Below, piece after piece: positions 1-8,707 of a DNA stretch of 43,575 nucleotides. Under the pieces are notes generated by a model, which had not been told where the DNA came from, searched no databases, and saw only the letters and a program-made list of their open reading frames with translations. The position numbers and the translations under genes were made by a program. The stretch is from Desulfobulbus elongatus DSM 2908. Its GTDB lineage: Bacteria; Desulfobacterota; Desulfobulbia; Desulfobulbales; Desulfobulbaceae. The stretch is taken from contig NZ_JHZB01000032.1 in the NCBI RefSeq assembly GCF_000621145.1, positions 1-43,575 of the forward strand, written 5' to 3'. The first letter of the stretch is position 1. The number at the start of each line of letters is the position of its first letter.

Positions 1-237
1 CGACGCGGTAATGTAGCAATGGTGCTGAAAAAAATTGAGATGGCGCCAAGTCATCTCCTTAAAATCATGGGCGTGGCAGAGCTTCCCGCACTCAGGGCAC
101 GGGAAAAGCGTGCCGCGTTGAGCCGCTATCGTTAATCGAAGTTCGTGAGGACTCTTGGATGTGTCGAGCATTTGCCCGGTAATCTCCCAAGGCGCCAGCA
201 GCCCAAGGCCTAACGCAATGATATCGTTGCCGTTCAT
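1..237 (-). CDS. ISL3-family transposase, N-terminal part (runs off the window)
   Basis: Reading the minus strand from an ATG at 237 gives about 79 codons that stay open to the window edge, so the gene is cut by the window rather than shown to be broken. The translation begins MNGNDIIALGLGLLAPWEI and contains a zinc-ribbon half, CPECGKLCHAHD, followed by WRHLNFFQH. The order of an aliphatic lead, a CPxCG finger and a W-RHL-FFQ segment is characteristic of the N-terminus of ISL3-family transposases, which bind the element ends and catalyse DDE transposition. An inverted repeat lies directly upstream of the start. The gene is unrelated to the metallophore locus and marks its left border. Confidence 0.8.
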   Translation of the reverse strand, partial: MNGNDIIALGLGLLAPWEITGQMLDTSKSPHELRLTIAAQRGTLFPCPECGKLCHAHDFKEMTWRHLNFFQHHCYITAS

Positions 238-243
238 GGTATC

Positions 244-303
244 CCTCGTCATTTGGTGTGGCTTTGATCCCTATATACAGCAAATCCACACCAAATGACG
301 AGG
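244..303. repeat. 18-bp perfect inverted repeat at the ISL3-type element end
   Basis: Positions 244-261 (cctcgtcatttggtgtgg) are exactly complementary to 286-303, with 24 bases between the arms. The inner arm ends 6 bases before the transposase ATG and the outer arm lies near the probable tip of the element around 303-310. The repeat is most simply a terminal or subterminal transposase-binding site that could also form a hairpin over the transposase promoter. The exact element boundary cannot be set without the other end. Confidence 0.7.
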
Positions 304-310
304 AGCCCTC

Positions 311-581
311 TTTTTCACCTGCCGAAATTCATTCACCGTCAAGAATAATTCGCGCAGCGTTAGCAAATTCTTTTAATTGACGCTAAAAAATACCGGTTGG
401 CAATATTTGCTAATGGTGCTGGGAGATGAAGATGGTTCGTCGACCAGGATCGTGACTTCACAATGCTCTACATGATGCCGATCCGCTCTTCGCTGTTCGT
501 GAGGCGCCGAGAAAAGGGTGCTGAATCGAAAAAAGCGAGTTGGGTGAGATCGTGCGTCCCCGGGGAGACGATGACAAAGCG
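311..581 (+). promoter_or_regulatory. Upstream region of the first ABC transporter gene, with candidate promoter
   Basis: No convincing gene lies between the IS end and the first transporter. A plausible sigma-70-like promoter is TTGACG at 377-382 and CAATAT at 401-406, spaced by 18 bases. A perfect 9-bp inverted repeat, TTAGCAAAT at 360-368 and ATTTGCTAA at 405-413, brackets these hexamers and could be an operator. No classical Fur box (GATAATGATAATCATTATC) is seen. The promoter call rests only on hexamer resemblance. Confidence 0.35.
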
Positions 582-2369
582 ATGACACGGCAAAAGAAAC
601 GACAAAAACAGGGGCTTTGGGCGGTCATGGCTCCGGTTTCGGGTGAAACGAGGATGGCGATGATTCTCGCGGGGTTCGCCGCTTTGGCGAATGTTGTTGC
701 GCTGGTTCTTCTCGCTTCAGCTGTCTCGGCGTTGATGAACAGTTCCACAGGGGTGGTGGGGATCAGTTTGTCCCCGGTCGCCACGGTATCCCTGCTGGCG
801 CTCTGTACCGCGCTCTCTTTTGTCTGCCGGAATGCCGCCTTCAGAACATCGCATATGGGCGCTTTCAGGCTCGAACAGATACTGCGGACCAGGATTTCCG
901 CTCACTTGGCCGAGGTTCCCCTCGGTTTTATCGTGACCACGGGTTCCGGAGCCCTGAAAAAGGTGCTGCTGGACGACGTCAGGAACCTGCACGCCTTTGT
1001 CGCCGACAGCACGCCTTTTATCGGCCGCAGCGTGGTGGCGCCGGTGGCCTCCCTGATTATGCTCATGATCGTGGACTGGCGGCTGGCCCTGACCAGCATA
1101 GCGCTGCTCTGCCTTGGTGGGGTGCTGATGTATGTTGTCATGCGGGATTCCGTCTCGCTCCGCAAGGACTACGCCCAAAGCCAGGAACGGATCAACACGG
1201 CGGTGATCGAGTTCGTTCAGGCCATGCCCGTGGTGCGGACTTTCGACGATGGATCGGGGTCTTTCCGCCGTTTTCAGGAGGCGCTTGCCAGCTATCGGGT
1301 CGCGCTCAAGAAGTGGATTGCCGCCACCGGTGTTTCGGCCCGGCTGGGCATGTTGATTCTCAGCCCCATGCCCACCCTGGTTGCTGTCTCTGCCGTGGGC
1401 GTCCTCTTGATGGCCAAAGGGTGGCTGGACTTTCCCTCGTTGATTGCCGGCCTCCTGCTCAGCACCGGCATGGCCGATGCGATGATGCCCTTGATGTGGC
1501 TGAATAATTTCATCAAAAAATCCCAGGCCAGCGCATTGCGCATTCAAGAAATCCTGAGTGTACCCGTTCTGCCGAAGACCAGCGCTCCCCAACAACCCAG
1601 GGATGCATCGGTCCAATTTGACCAGGTTTGGTTCAGGTACGAGAACAGGCAGGAGGACGCCCTGCAAGATGTCAGCTTTACGGCTCCGGCGGGGACCGTG
1701 ACCGCTCTGGTCGGGCCGTCAGGGGCGGGCAAAAGCACGGTGGCCAAACTGATCCCCCGGTTCTGGGATGCCACCGCCGGTCGGATTCTGGTCGGTGGCG
1801 CGGATGTCCGCGACATGCTCCCCGAAACGCTGATGGCTGCGGTATCTTTCGTTTTTCAAGATACCTTCCTGTTCCAGGACACCATCGAGGCGAATATCCG
1901 CATGGCCAGGCCCGAGGCCTCTTTCGAGCAGATCGTTGCCGCCGCCCAGGCCGCCAGGATTCACGATTTCATCATCGGGCTTCCGGATGGCTACCAGACC
2001 CAGGCCGGTGACAGGGGGACCCGGCTGTCGGGCGGTCAGCGGCAGCGCATCACCATAGCACGGGCCATTCTCCGCGATGCGCCGGTGGTGGTTCTCGATG
2101 AAGCGACAGCCTTTGCCGATCCGGAAAACGAGGATGAGATTATCCAGGCGCTGGCCAACCTGATGCGCAATCGAACAGTCCTCATCATTGCCCATCGCCT
2201 GGCCACCATCAAGGATGCGGATCAGATAGTGGTCTTCGACAACGGCAAGGTCGCGGAAATCGGTTCCCACGAGCAGCTCGTCGACCGGGATGGTGTCTAC
2301 AGCCGTTTGTGGCTGAATTTCGAGACCGCGCAGCAATGGGATATCAAACATGGCGAGGTGAGCGAATGA
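582..2369 (+). CDS. Fused half-ABC transporter (YbtP/Irp6-like), first pair, subunit 1
   Basis: This is a half-transporter of about 595 residues with an N-terminal six-helix exporter-fold membrane domain and a C-terminal ATPase. The ATPase shows Walker A GPSGAGKST near residue 378, the signature LSGGQRQR near 482, Walker B VVVLDEAT near 503 and the switch His in IAHRLAT near 536. Family knowledge: YbtP and YbtQ have this exporter fold but take up ferric yersiniabactin across the inner membrane; related pairs export siderophores. The downstream half-transporter overlaps by four bases (ATGA), so the two probably form a heterodimer. I chose ATG 582, 15 bases after GGGGAG; a TTG at 540 would add 14 residues without a better ribosome site. 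Direction of transport cannot be read from sequence. Confidence 0.88.
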   Translation: MTRQKKRQKQGLWAVMAPVSGETRMAMILAGFAALANVVALVLLASAVSALMNSSTGVVGISLSPVATVSLLALCTALSFVCRNAAFRTSHMGAFRLEQILRTRISAHLAEVPLGFIVTTGSGALKKVLLDDVRNLHAFVADSTPFIGRSVVAPVASLIMLMIVDWRLALTSIALLCLGGVLMYVVMRDSVSLRKDYAQSQERINTAVIEFVQAMPVVRTFDDGSGSFRRFQEALASYRVALKKWIAATGVSARLGMLILSPMPTLVAVSAVGVLLMAKGWLDFPSLIAGLLLSTGMADAMMPLMWLNNFIKKSQASALRIQEILSVPVLPKTSAPQQPRDASVQFDQVWFRYENRQEDALQDVSFTAPAGTVTALVGPSGAGKSTVAKLIPRFWDATAGRILVGGADVRDMLPETLMAAVSFVFQDTFLFQDTIEANIRMARPEASFEQIVAAAQAARIHDFIIGLPDGYQTQAGDRGTRLSGGQRQRITIARAILRDAPVVVLDEATAFADPENEDEIIQALANLMRNRTVLIIAHRLATIKDADQIVVFDNGKVAEIGSHEQLVDRDGVYSRLWLNFETAQQWDIKHGEVSE

Positions 2370-4150
2370 ACAGTGATGGAAAACAACTGCTTACCCTGCG
2401 CGAAGCGTACAGGCTGGCCCTGGTTATCGCCGATGAACAGGCCGGCCTGCTCAAGCGCAGCCTCCTGCTGTTTGCGCTTTCCTTCTTTGCCCAAGGCTGT
2501 GCGTACACCTGCTTCTATCCCCTGCTGAAAGCGCTTTTCGCCACGCCGCCCGATCTGCAGACAGCCGGATGGTGGGTGGTGGCGATGGCGGCGCTGGGCT
2601 GCCTGGATCTGTTCTGCCGCTGGCTGGCCCATAATTTCGATTACACCGGCGCCATTGTCGATGTCACCCACCAGCTGCGGGAAAAACTGGGCGACCGGTT
2701 GCGGCGCATGCCCCTGGAACATTTGTACAGCCACAGGACCGGGGATCTGAGCGCGACCCTCTCCATCTGCGTGGATAACGCCGTGCTGCACATGGGGGTG
2801 ATTTCCTCGCTGATCCTCCAAACCCTCATCGTGCCGATAGTCGTGATCGCAGGGACCTTGTGGGCCGATTGGCGGCTGGCCCTGGCTCTCTTGCTCCTCT
2901 TTCCGCTGGCTGTACCCATTTACCGGTGGCGACGGCGATCCTCGCGTCAGGAGAAAAGGGACGTGGCACAAGCCTATGCCGATGTCGAGTCGGATAGCGT
3001 CGAATATATCCAGGGCCTGCCGGTGCTCCGGGCCGTCAACCAGGTCGGAAAAAAATCGGCGAGGATGCAATCCTCGATCGCAACACTGAGAACCGCGCAG
3101 GCCAATGGCCTGATCGAGGCCACCCTGCCGGCGCTGTTGATGTCCACCCTGGTGGAGATCGGTCTGCTGGTGGTTTTGGCGATGGGAACGTATTGGGTCT
3201 TGGGCGGCAGCTGTACCATTCCGGTTCTCGCCGCCCTCCTGGTGATGGTCAGCCGTTTATCCGAACCATTGTCGATTTTCGTCAATGTCACGCCTGTGCT
3301 GGATATCGTCGAAACCTCTTTCGAGCGCATCCAGGAACTGCTCGCCATCAGGGACCTGCCCGTCCACCCCGAGGCCGAGCAGCCTAACGGGTATTCCATC
3401 GCCTTTGAGCGAGTCGATTTCTCCTATAAGGATCAGGAGACCAAGGCCCTCGAACAGATCAGCTTTTCACTGCCGCCATGCTCGCTGACCGCGCTCGTCG
3501 GCCCCTCGGGATCGGGCAAAACGACCATCGCCAAACTGATCATGCGGTATGCCGATCCCCAGTCCGGCCTGATCCGGATAGGCGCAAACGATATCCGTAC
3601 CCTGCGGCAGGAAGAGTTGATGCGTTGCCTTTCGGTCGTCTTTCAGGATGTCTATCTGTTCGACGACACTATTTTCAACAATATCCGCATGGGGCGGCCG
3701 GAGGCCAGCGACAGCGAGGTCGAGGCGGCCGCGCGCTCCGCGTATTGCCATGAGTTCATCCAACGATTGCCGCAGGGCTACCAGACCCGGATCGGCGATA
3801 TCGGCGGCAGCCTTTCCGGTGGCGAGCGCCAGCGGATCAGCATTGCCCGCGCCATTCTGAAAAACGCCCCCATCGTCATCCTCGACGAACCCACCGCCGC
3901 CCTGGACACCGAGAGCGAAGTGGCGGTCCAACGCGCCATTGACGCGCTGGTGCGCAACCGGACGGTGATTGTCATCGCCCATCGGCTCTCCACCGTCGTG
4001 GGAGCGGACACTATTCTGGTCATTGTCGACGGTCGTCTGGTCGAGCGGGGAACGCATGCGGAACTGTTGGCAGGGCAGGGCCGGTATCACCAGATGTGGA
4101 ACGTCCAGCAGCGGGTCAAACAGTGGTCCCTGCACAAGACGGGGCCGTGA
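2366..4150 (+). CDS. Fused half-ABC transporter (YbtQ/Irp7-like), first pair, subunit 2
   Basis: The start is the ATG at 2366 within the ATGA that ends the previous gene, preceded by a GAGGTGAG ribosome site, giving 594 residues. The protein has the same plan: a membrane domain in the first ~320 residues and an ATPase with Walker A GPSGSGKTT near 379, LSGGERQR near 483, Walker B IVILDEPT near 503 and IAHRLST near 538. Both catalytic motif sets look intact, so both ATP sites of the presumed heterodimer could work. Overlap with its neighbour implies translational coupling. By context it moves the metal-free or metal-loaded thiazoline product across the inner membrane, most likely inward by analogy with YbtPQ. 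Confidence 0.88.
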   Translation: MNSDGKQLLTLREAYRLALVIADEQAGLLKRSLLLFALSFFAQGCAYTCFYPLLKALFATPPDLQTAGWWVVAMAALGCLDLFCRWLAHNFDYTGAIVDVTHQLREKLGDRLRRMPLEHLYSHRTGDLSATLSICVDNAVLHMGVISSLILQTLIVPIVVIAGTLWADWRLALALLLLFPLAVPIYRWRRRSSRQEKRDVAQAYADVESDSVEYIQGLPVLRAVNQVGKKSARMQSSIATLRTAQANGLIEATLPALLMSTLVEIGLLVVLAMGTYWVLGGSCTIPVLAALLVMVSRLSEPLSIFVNVTPVLDIVETSFERIQELLAIRDLPVHPEAEQPNGYSIAFERVDFSYKDQETKALEQISFSLPPCSLTALVGPSGSGKTTIAKLIMRYADPQSGLIRIGANDIRTLRQEELMRCLSVVFQDVYLFDDTIFNNIRMGRPEASDSEVEAAARSAYCHEFIQRLPQGYQTRIGDIGGSLSGGERQRISIARAILKNAPIVILDEPTAALDTESEVAVQRAIDALVRNRTVIVIAHRLSTVVGADTILVIVDGRLVERGTHAELLAGQGRYHQMWNVQQRVKQWSLHKTGP

Positions 4151-4182
4151 TGACTGCGCGTGCAGCGAGAGAGGGCAGAACC

Positions 4183-5082
4183 ATGAGGGATGCACGGTGC
4201 GTCAATCTGACCGGTGTCCCGGAAACCATGCTGTGGACGCTGCACAACCGGGCGAACGAGGTGATGCGCCGCGACAGTTTTCTGCACGATCCCGAATGCC
4301 TGCGCATATACAGGTCAATTGACTACGACTACGGGCGCAGTTTCGGCAAACCCGACGGGTCGCATCCCATGCGGTCGAAGGTTTGCGACGACGTCGTTCG
4401 TTCCTGGATGCAGGCCCATGCAGGCGCGACCGTGGTCGAACTCGGCTGCGGGCTGGAAACCCAGTTTCAGCGGTGCGATGACGGCAAGGTCCGCTGGCTG
4501 TGCGTCGACCTCCCGGAAGCCATCGCCGTGCGGGAACGATTTCTCGCCCCTTCGGCCCGCTGCCGCCATATTTCCCGAAGCGCCCTTGATCGGGCATGGA
4601 TGCATGAGGTCGACAAAAAATCGCCGGTGTTTGTCACTGCCCAAGGTCTGTTGATGTATTTCGACGAACGAGCGGTCCGGCAGGTGCTCGCGGAAATAAT
4701 GGATTCCTTTCCTGGAGTGGAACTCATATTCGATACCATCCCGCGCTGGTTTGCCCGAAAAACGCTCAAAGGCTTTGGCAAAACAAAGCACTATATCGCC
4801 CCTCCCATGCCGTGGGGTATCAATCAGAATGAAATCAGGCCGACGCTCCGTTCCTGGAGCAGCCGGGTGACTGAGGTTCATCTTGTTTCCTACGGCTACT
4901 GCCGTGGGTTGTACGGCCTATTGCGGCGGTGCAGCACCCATATCCCGCTCCTGAGGAACATGCTGCCCTGCATCGTCCATGTCAGGACCGCTGGTGGTGA
5001 GGACGATCCGTCTGGAGGATCCGCATGCCGGTGGATGCGGTCAGGTGCAGCCTGCCCGGATCGCCCATCGATTCCGAATTGA
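4183..5082 (+). CDS. LCM/TcmP-type SAM-dependent O-methyltransferase
   Basis: The protein shows the leucine carboxyl methyltransferase fold (PF04072/COG3315): a SAM-binding VVELGCGLETQF near residue 79, the acidic CVDLPEAI about 20 residues on, and VTAQGLLMYF, typical of this family. Members methylate carboxyl or hydroxyl groups on protein phosphatase 2A or on polyketides. Here the substrate is unknown; a carboxyl or phenol of the metallophore is an inference from context. The ATG at 4183 has GAGAGAGGG eight bases upstream and gives 299 residues; an earlier ATG at 4150 overlaps the transporter stop and would add 11. The last ~30 residues (after the HVRT stretch) are Gly/Ser/Pro-rich and look unlike the family, perhaps a drifted C-terminus. 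Confidence 0.75.
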   Translation: MRDARCVNLTGVPETMLWTLHNRANEVMRRDSFLHDPECLRIYRSIDYDYGRSFGKPDGSHPMRSKVCDDVVRSWMQAHAGATVVELGCGLETQFQRCDDGKVRWLCVDLPEAIAVRERFLAPSARCRHISRSALDRAWMHEVDKKSPVFVTAQGLLMYFDERAVRQVLAEIMDSFPGVELIFDTIPRWFARKTLKGFGKTKHYIAPPMPWGINQNEIRPTLRSWSSRVTEVHLVSYGYCRGLYGLLRRCSTHIPLLRNMLPCIVHVRTAGGEDDPSGGSACRWMRSGAACPDRPSIPN

Positions 5083-5369
5083 TCCTGACCCCCGCCCTGC
5101 AAGGCGGCAGTTCCGCCAACCGGTGCTGTTCGCCGGCTGCGCAGTCGCTGCCATCGGGTTCGTCCTTCACCGTGAGTGACGGTTGCACCCGATTTCCCGC
5201 TGAAAAACACCGAGGTTGCCTGCAAGGTGTCGGCCTCCCTCTCCGGGCTCGACATGGCAGCCTCGGTGTTCCACGCCTGGGACGACTGCGCCGAGATGCA
5301 TCAACAGGCGCATGACGGACAACCCTCAATTTTTCAGGGAACCCCGCAGGAGAGCAAAGGAGTGTGTCC
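5083..5369. other. Gap between methyltransferase and oxidoreductase genes; no clear gene
   Basis: About 287 bases separate the two genes. Short open frames exist (5025-5315 from an ATG after CTGGAGG, and one from a GTG at 5176), but neither translation resembles a protein family and their compositions fit chance frames in GC-rich DNA. The segment could hold a remnant of a lost small gene. A good ribosome site, AAAGGAG at 5356-5362, serves the oxidoreductase start. Confidence 0.4.
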
Positions 5370-6662
5370 ATGCAAAAGCAAGACATTATTGTCGTGGGAT
5401 CAGGTGCCGGAGGCGCAACGGTTGCAAAGGAGATGGCAGAGAGAGGCTACCGTGTCTCGATTGTTGAATGGGGAAGGGATAATCCCCCCAAGGGGGGACC
5501 ATTTGCCCATCCCCTGAGATTTTTTGGAGGCAGGAAAAAGAGAGCGCATGCTTTTCTGAAAACAGAGGGCGAGCCTCAGATAGAAATTGTCCGCGCCATT
5601 ACAACCGGTGGGTCCACTCTGGTGTATGGAGGTGTTTCGTGGGACCCGCCACTCAAATTATTCGAAAAATATGGTGTAGACATAAAAAATGAACTCGATA
5701 GCGTAAAAAATGAAATAATCATCAGGCCGCTTGCCCCTTCCGAAATGGGCGCTGCGGGAAAAAGAATACGAGACGCCGCCATACGGGTTGGATTGAACTG
5801 GCAGAATATCGATCGTTTCTTCCTGGACCCGGAAAAATTCAGGCAATCATCATATCTTTTTGGAGACAGGACAGGGGCGAGGTGGGATGCCAGGGTATGG
5901 ATCAAAAGAGCGATCAACCGTGGCGCTGTCGTATACAATGAACATTATTGCGAGAAATTGATCATCAAATCCGGGAAGGTGATCGGAATCCAGACAATAA
6001 CCGCGCAAGGAACAAAAAAGGAATTTTTCGCCGATGTCGTTGTTGTCGCCGCCGGAGGCATTGGTTCTCCGGTCATCCTGAATCATTCCGGAGTGAAAGC
6101 CGGAGAAGGCATCTTTGTCGATCCGTATGTGGTGGCCGTGGGATATCTCGATCGTGCCGTAACAGGAGCGGAAGTGACGAGACAAGCCGGAATACTGCTG
6201 CACGACGATGGTGTCGCTTTCGGGGACGCTTCGTTGCCGCCGCAAGCATATATGAAACTGATTGTGAGCAACAAAAAAATCAACAAAATGTTTAGCCGGA
6301 ACAAATGCCTTTCCCTGCTCGTGGAAATAGATGACGATATCAGCGGCGGGATCGATTCCGCCGGAAAAATAAAAAAGACCTTGTCGGTCAATGACTTGGC
6401 AAAGCTCGACAAAGGAAAGGAGATAGCAACGAGCATTCTTGAAGCTGCCGGCGCGAAAGATATCTGGTTTTCCAAAATCGCGGGGGTGCATCCGGGAGGG
6501 GCGTGTAAAATTGGCACCGTGGTCGATGCCAACCTCTCGACATGTATTGAGAATCTTTATGTCTGCGATGCAAGTGTCCTGCCGGAATCAATGGCAATCC
6601 CTCCTGTCATGTCGATTCTTTGTTTGGGGAAGAGGCTGGCGCGCCATCTATCGTCCCAATGA
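5370..6662 (+). CDS. FAD-dependent GMC-family oxidoreductase
   Basis: The 430-residue protein begins with an FAD-binding Rossmann motif, VVGSGAGGATVAKEMAERG, near residue 8. It ends with the GMC C-terminal pattern: HPGGACKIG, then VCDASVLPES and a final helix. GMC enzymes oxidise alcohols or saturated C-H/C-N groups with flavin. The length is short for the family (usually 500 or more), with a reduced substrate cap. ATG 5370 has AAAGGAG seven bases upstream; the GTG at 5364 is less likely. Its codons are markedly more A/T-rich, and its protein more Lys/Ile-rich, than those of all the large neighbours, suggesting a separate origin. A role in oxidising a thiazoline, or a terminal alcohol or aldehyde of the product, is possible but only inferred from location. 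Confidence 0.8.
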   Translation: MQKQDIIVVGSGAGGATVAKEMAERGYRVSIVEWGRDNPPKGGPFAHPLRFFGGRKKRAHAFLKTEGEPQIEIVRAITTGGSTLVYGGVSWDPPLKLFEKYGVDIKNELDSVKNEIIIRPLAPSEMGAAGKRIRDAAIRVGLNWQNIDRFFLDPEKFRQSSYLFGDRTGARWDARVWIKRAINRGAVVYNEHYCEKLIIKSGKVIGIQTITAQGTKKEFFADVVVVAAGGIGSPVILNHSGVKAGEGIFVDPYVVAVGYLDRAVTGAEVTRQAGILLHDDGVAFGDASLPPQAYMKLIVSNKKINKMFSRNKCLSLLVEIDDDISGGIDSAGKIKKTLSVNDLAKLDKGKEIATSILEAAGAKDIWFSKIAGVHPGGACKIGTVVDANLSTCIENLYVCDASVLPESMAIPPVMSILCLGKRLARHLSSQ

Positions 6663-6702
6663 AACGCTGACACAACAAGGCGCAACCTCTTGTCTCATGC
6701 AT

Positions 6703-6746
6703 CGGGAACAGGGGAATATCCTCCAGGTGATATTTCCCTGTTCCCG
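6703..6746. terminator. Strong 18-bp hairpin between convergent genes
   Basis: Positions 6703-6720 (cgggaacaggggaatatc) pair with 6729-6746 through 17 Watson-Crick pairs and one G-U, with an 8-base loop. The hairpin lies 40 bases after the oxidoreductase stop and 11 bases from the stop of the convergent small gene. The placement fits a bidirectional terminator. A long U-run is missing on both sides, so it could instead stabilise mRNA ends. Confidence 0.65.
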
Positions 6747-6757
6747 CTGACCGCCGT

Positions 6758-7039
6758 TCATTTTCCCTCCTCGTCGATCCATTGCAGGGTGTCCTGCAAC
6801 TCGGGCAGCAAATCCTGCTCGCCGGAGCAGAGCAGGTCGTGCAGGACGACCACTTGCGGGCAGTTCTCGACCAGATCCAGCAACTGATCTTCCCATCCAG
6901 CCGAATCAGGCGTCCGAAACATGTATCCGGTTCTGGGATCGCGCGCCATTGCCATGGTCGTTATCACCTGATCACCGGCCAGTATCCGGATCGTGCGAAC
7001 ATCCGGCGTTATCTCGATGGTTATCTTGTCGGGTCGCAT
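6758..7039 (-). CDS. Small hypothetical protein, 93 residues
   Basis: I do not recognise this protein. It is acidic, predicted soluble with no signal peptide, and looks like one alpha/beta domain: a strand-rich N-terminal half (KITIEITPDVRTIRIL) followed by a helical acidic tail. It lies downstream of the efflux operon on the same strand, 102 bases after the outer-membrane component, so it may be a trailing cistron or have its own promoter. A ribosome site is poor: AGGAAG is about 20 bases before the ATG. Its stop sits against the hairpin at 6703-6746, which supports it being a real gene. Confidence 0.5.
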   Translation of the reverse strand: MRPDKITIEITPDVRTIRILAGDQVITTMAMARDPRTGYMFRTPDSAGWEDQLLDLVENCPQVVVLHDLLCSGEQDLLPELQDTLQWIDEEGK

Positions 7040-7141
7040 GACTGAAACGCAGAAAAAATCTGACTCTTCCTGATGGGCTAAGATGCCACGGTGTTTGGGC
7101 TGATGCGGATTCTTCCGCCTGCACAGTCCGAAGGAGGGGTG

Positions 7142-8707
7142 TTACATCGCGTCACGCCTGTGCATCCCGGACGAGAGCGAAAGCCGCTGCTCGCGGTCGC
7201 TTGCCGGGGTTGCGGCTGTCGCCTGCAACAGGGCCAGGGTATGGACGAAACGGTTGGTACGGGCCTGGATCTCTTCCTGGGCCATCTGTCGGTACGTGAG
7301 TTCGGCAGCCAACAGGTCCGCGAGGCTGATCGCGCCCAGTGCATACCGACCCTGCGCCAGCACGTATCGCGTGCGTGCCTCGCTTGCGGCTTCGGCGGCG
7401 GCGGTCAGGGTGCGGGCTCCTGTTTCCAGGGCGCTCAGGCAATCCGCCACATCCGCATACGCCTGTAGCACCACGTGCCGCCAGGCGGCATGCGCTTCCT
7501 CGGCACTGGCCTCCTTGGCGCGCTTGCGGGCCTGGAGCGCGCCGCCTCGAAACAGGGGCTGGAACAGGGAGGCGCCCATGCTCCACACGCCGGCATGATC
7601 GATAAAGAGTTCCGGGGTGTCCTTGATGGGCCGGGCAGCGCTGTATCCCGCGCTGCCGACCAGGGTGATGCTGGGATAGAGGTCGGCGGTGGCAGTGCCG
7701 ACCTCGGCAGTGGCTTGATGGACGAGTGCTTCGGCTTCCCTGACATCCGGCCGGCTGCGGACCACCTCGCCGGGCAGGACAAGGGGCAGGCGGGTGGGCA
7801 GGGAAAAATCCTCCAGGGAAAACTCGGGCAACCCGGCTTCCGCAGGCGGGCTGCCCAGAAGAATGGCCAGTTGATGCCGGTTCGCGGCCAAGGTTCGTTC
7901 CAGCGGGGGCAGGGTGGCCTCGAGCTGCGCCAGGTCGTTTTTGGCCGTGCTCACGTCAATCGACGAGGCGCCGCCCGTTTCGGCTTTGGCCTGTGCAATC
8001 GCGACCTGCTGCCGGCGGACGTGCAGCATGGTCCGGACGGTTTCGATCAATTCCCTGGTTTCGGCATCGCGGATGGCCGCCACCGCAACGGTGCCGGCCA
8101 GGGAAAGCCGCGCCGCCTCCAGGGCGTATTCTTTCTGGGCAATCTGCGCGCCCAGCGCTTCCAGACGCCGCCTGCCCTGACCGAGCACATCCAGGGTATA
8201 CCTGAGGCTGACCTTCGCCGTGTACAGGGTATAAGGATCGGGTGAAAAGGAGGACATGCTGGCGGGAAACGAATCGGAGGACCCCATTTGGGTCATGTTG
8301 ACCTGCTGGGGCGTGGCTGAAGCGTCAAAATCCAGAGCCGGAAACCACACCTCTCCCGCTTCGGCCCGCCACGCCTCCCCGGCCTGCTTCAGTACGGCCC
8401 TGGCCCGCGCCAGATCCGGGCTCTGGGCAAGGGCTCGTTCCACCAGGGCGGTCATCTCGGCATTGCCCAACTGCTCCCACCAGCGTTCCGGCGGCAGGCC
8501 CGGCACGAACGTCTGGGCATGCGCAGCCGTGCCGTGCGATGCCTCCGTCGCGATGCCCGCGGTGGCCGCCGGCGATTGCTGTTCCGTAAACCGCTTGGCT
8601 GCGGGCGGTTCGAGCGGCGTGAAATCCGGCCCCACCGTGCATCCGGAGAACAGCAGGATGGACGCCAGAAGGCAGATTAATCCTAATCCAGTGTTTTTTT
8701 GTAGCAT
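7142..8707 (-). CDS. Outer-membrane efflux lipoprotein (TolC/NodT/OprM type)
   Basis: The protein starts MLQKNTGLGLICLLAS and has a lipobox LLFSGC with the acylated Cys near residue 22, then TVGPDFTPLEPPA, a classic OprM/NodT opening. The rest is two outer-membrane-efflux repeats (for example RPDVREAEALVHQATAEVG and DLYPSITLVGSAGY) forming the trimeric channel. Length is 521 residues, normal for the family (~450-520). The start at 8707 lies 25 bases inside the preceding permease gene, which indicates coupling. It supplies the outer-membrane duct for the adaptor and ABC transporter encoded just upstream, forming a one-step export machine, by inference for the metallophore. Confidence 0.9.
   Translation of the reverse strand: MLQKNTGLGLICLLASILLFSGCTVGPDFTPLEPPAAKRFTEQQSPAATAGIATEASHGTAAHAQTFVPGLPPERWWEQLGNAEMTALVERALAQSPDLARARAVLKQAGEAWRAEAGEVWFPALDFDASATPQQVNMTQMGSSDSFPASMSSFSPDPYTLYTAKVSLRYTLDVLGQGRRRLEALGAQIAQKEYALEAARLSLAGTVAVAAIRDAETRELIETVRTMLHVRRQQVAIAQAKAETGGASSIDVSTAKNDLAQLEATLPPLERTLAANRHQLAILLGSPPAEAGLPEFSLEDFSLPTRLPLVLPGEVVRSRPDVREAEALVHQATAEVGTATADLYPSITLVGSAGYSAARPIKDTPELFIDHAGVWSMGASLFQPLFRGGALQARKRAKEASAEEAHAAWRHVVLQAYADVADCLSALETGARTLTAAAEAASEARTRYVLAQGRYALGAISLADLLAAELTYRQMAQEEIQARTNRFVHTLALLQATAATPASDREQRLSLSSGMHRRDAM

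Noticed and set aside
5025-5517. Short open frames between the LCM methyltransferase and the oxidoreductase
   Set aside because: They overlap each other and the oxidoreductase start, match no family and lack consistent signals; kept only as an uncertain remnant.
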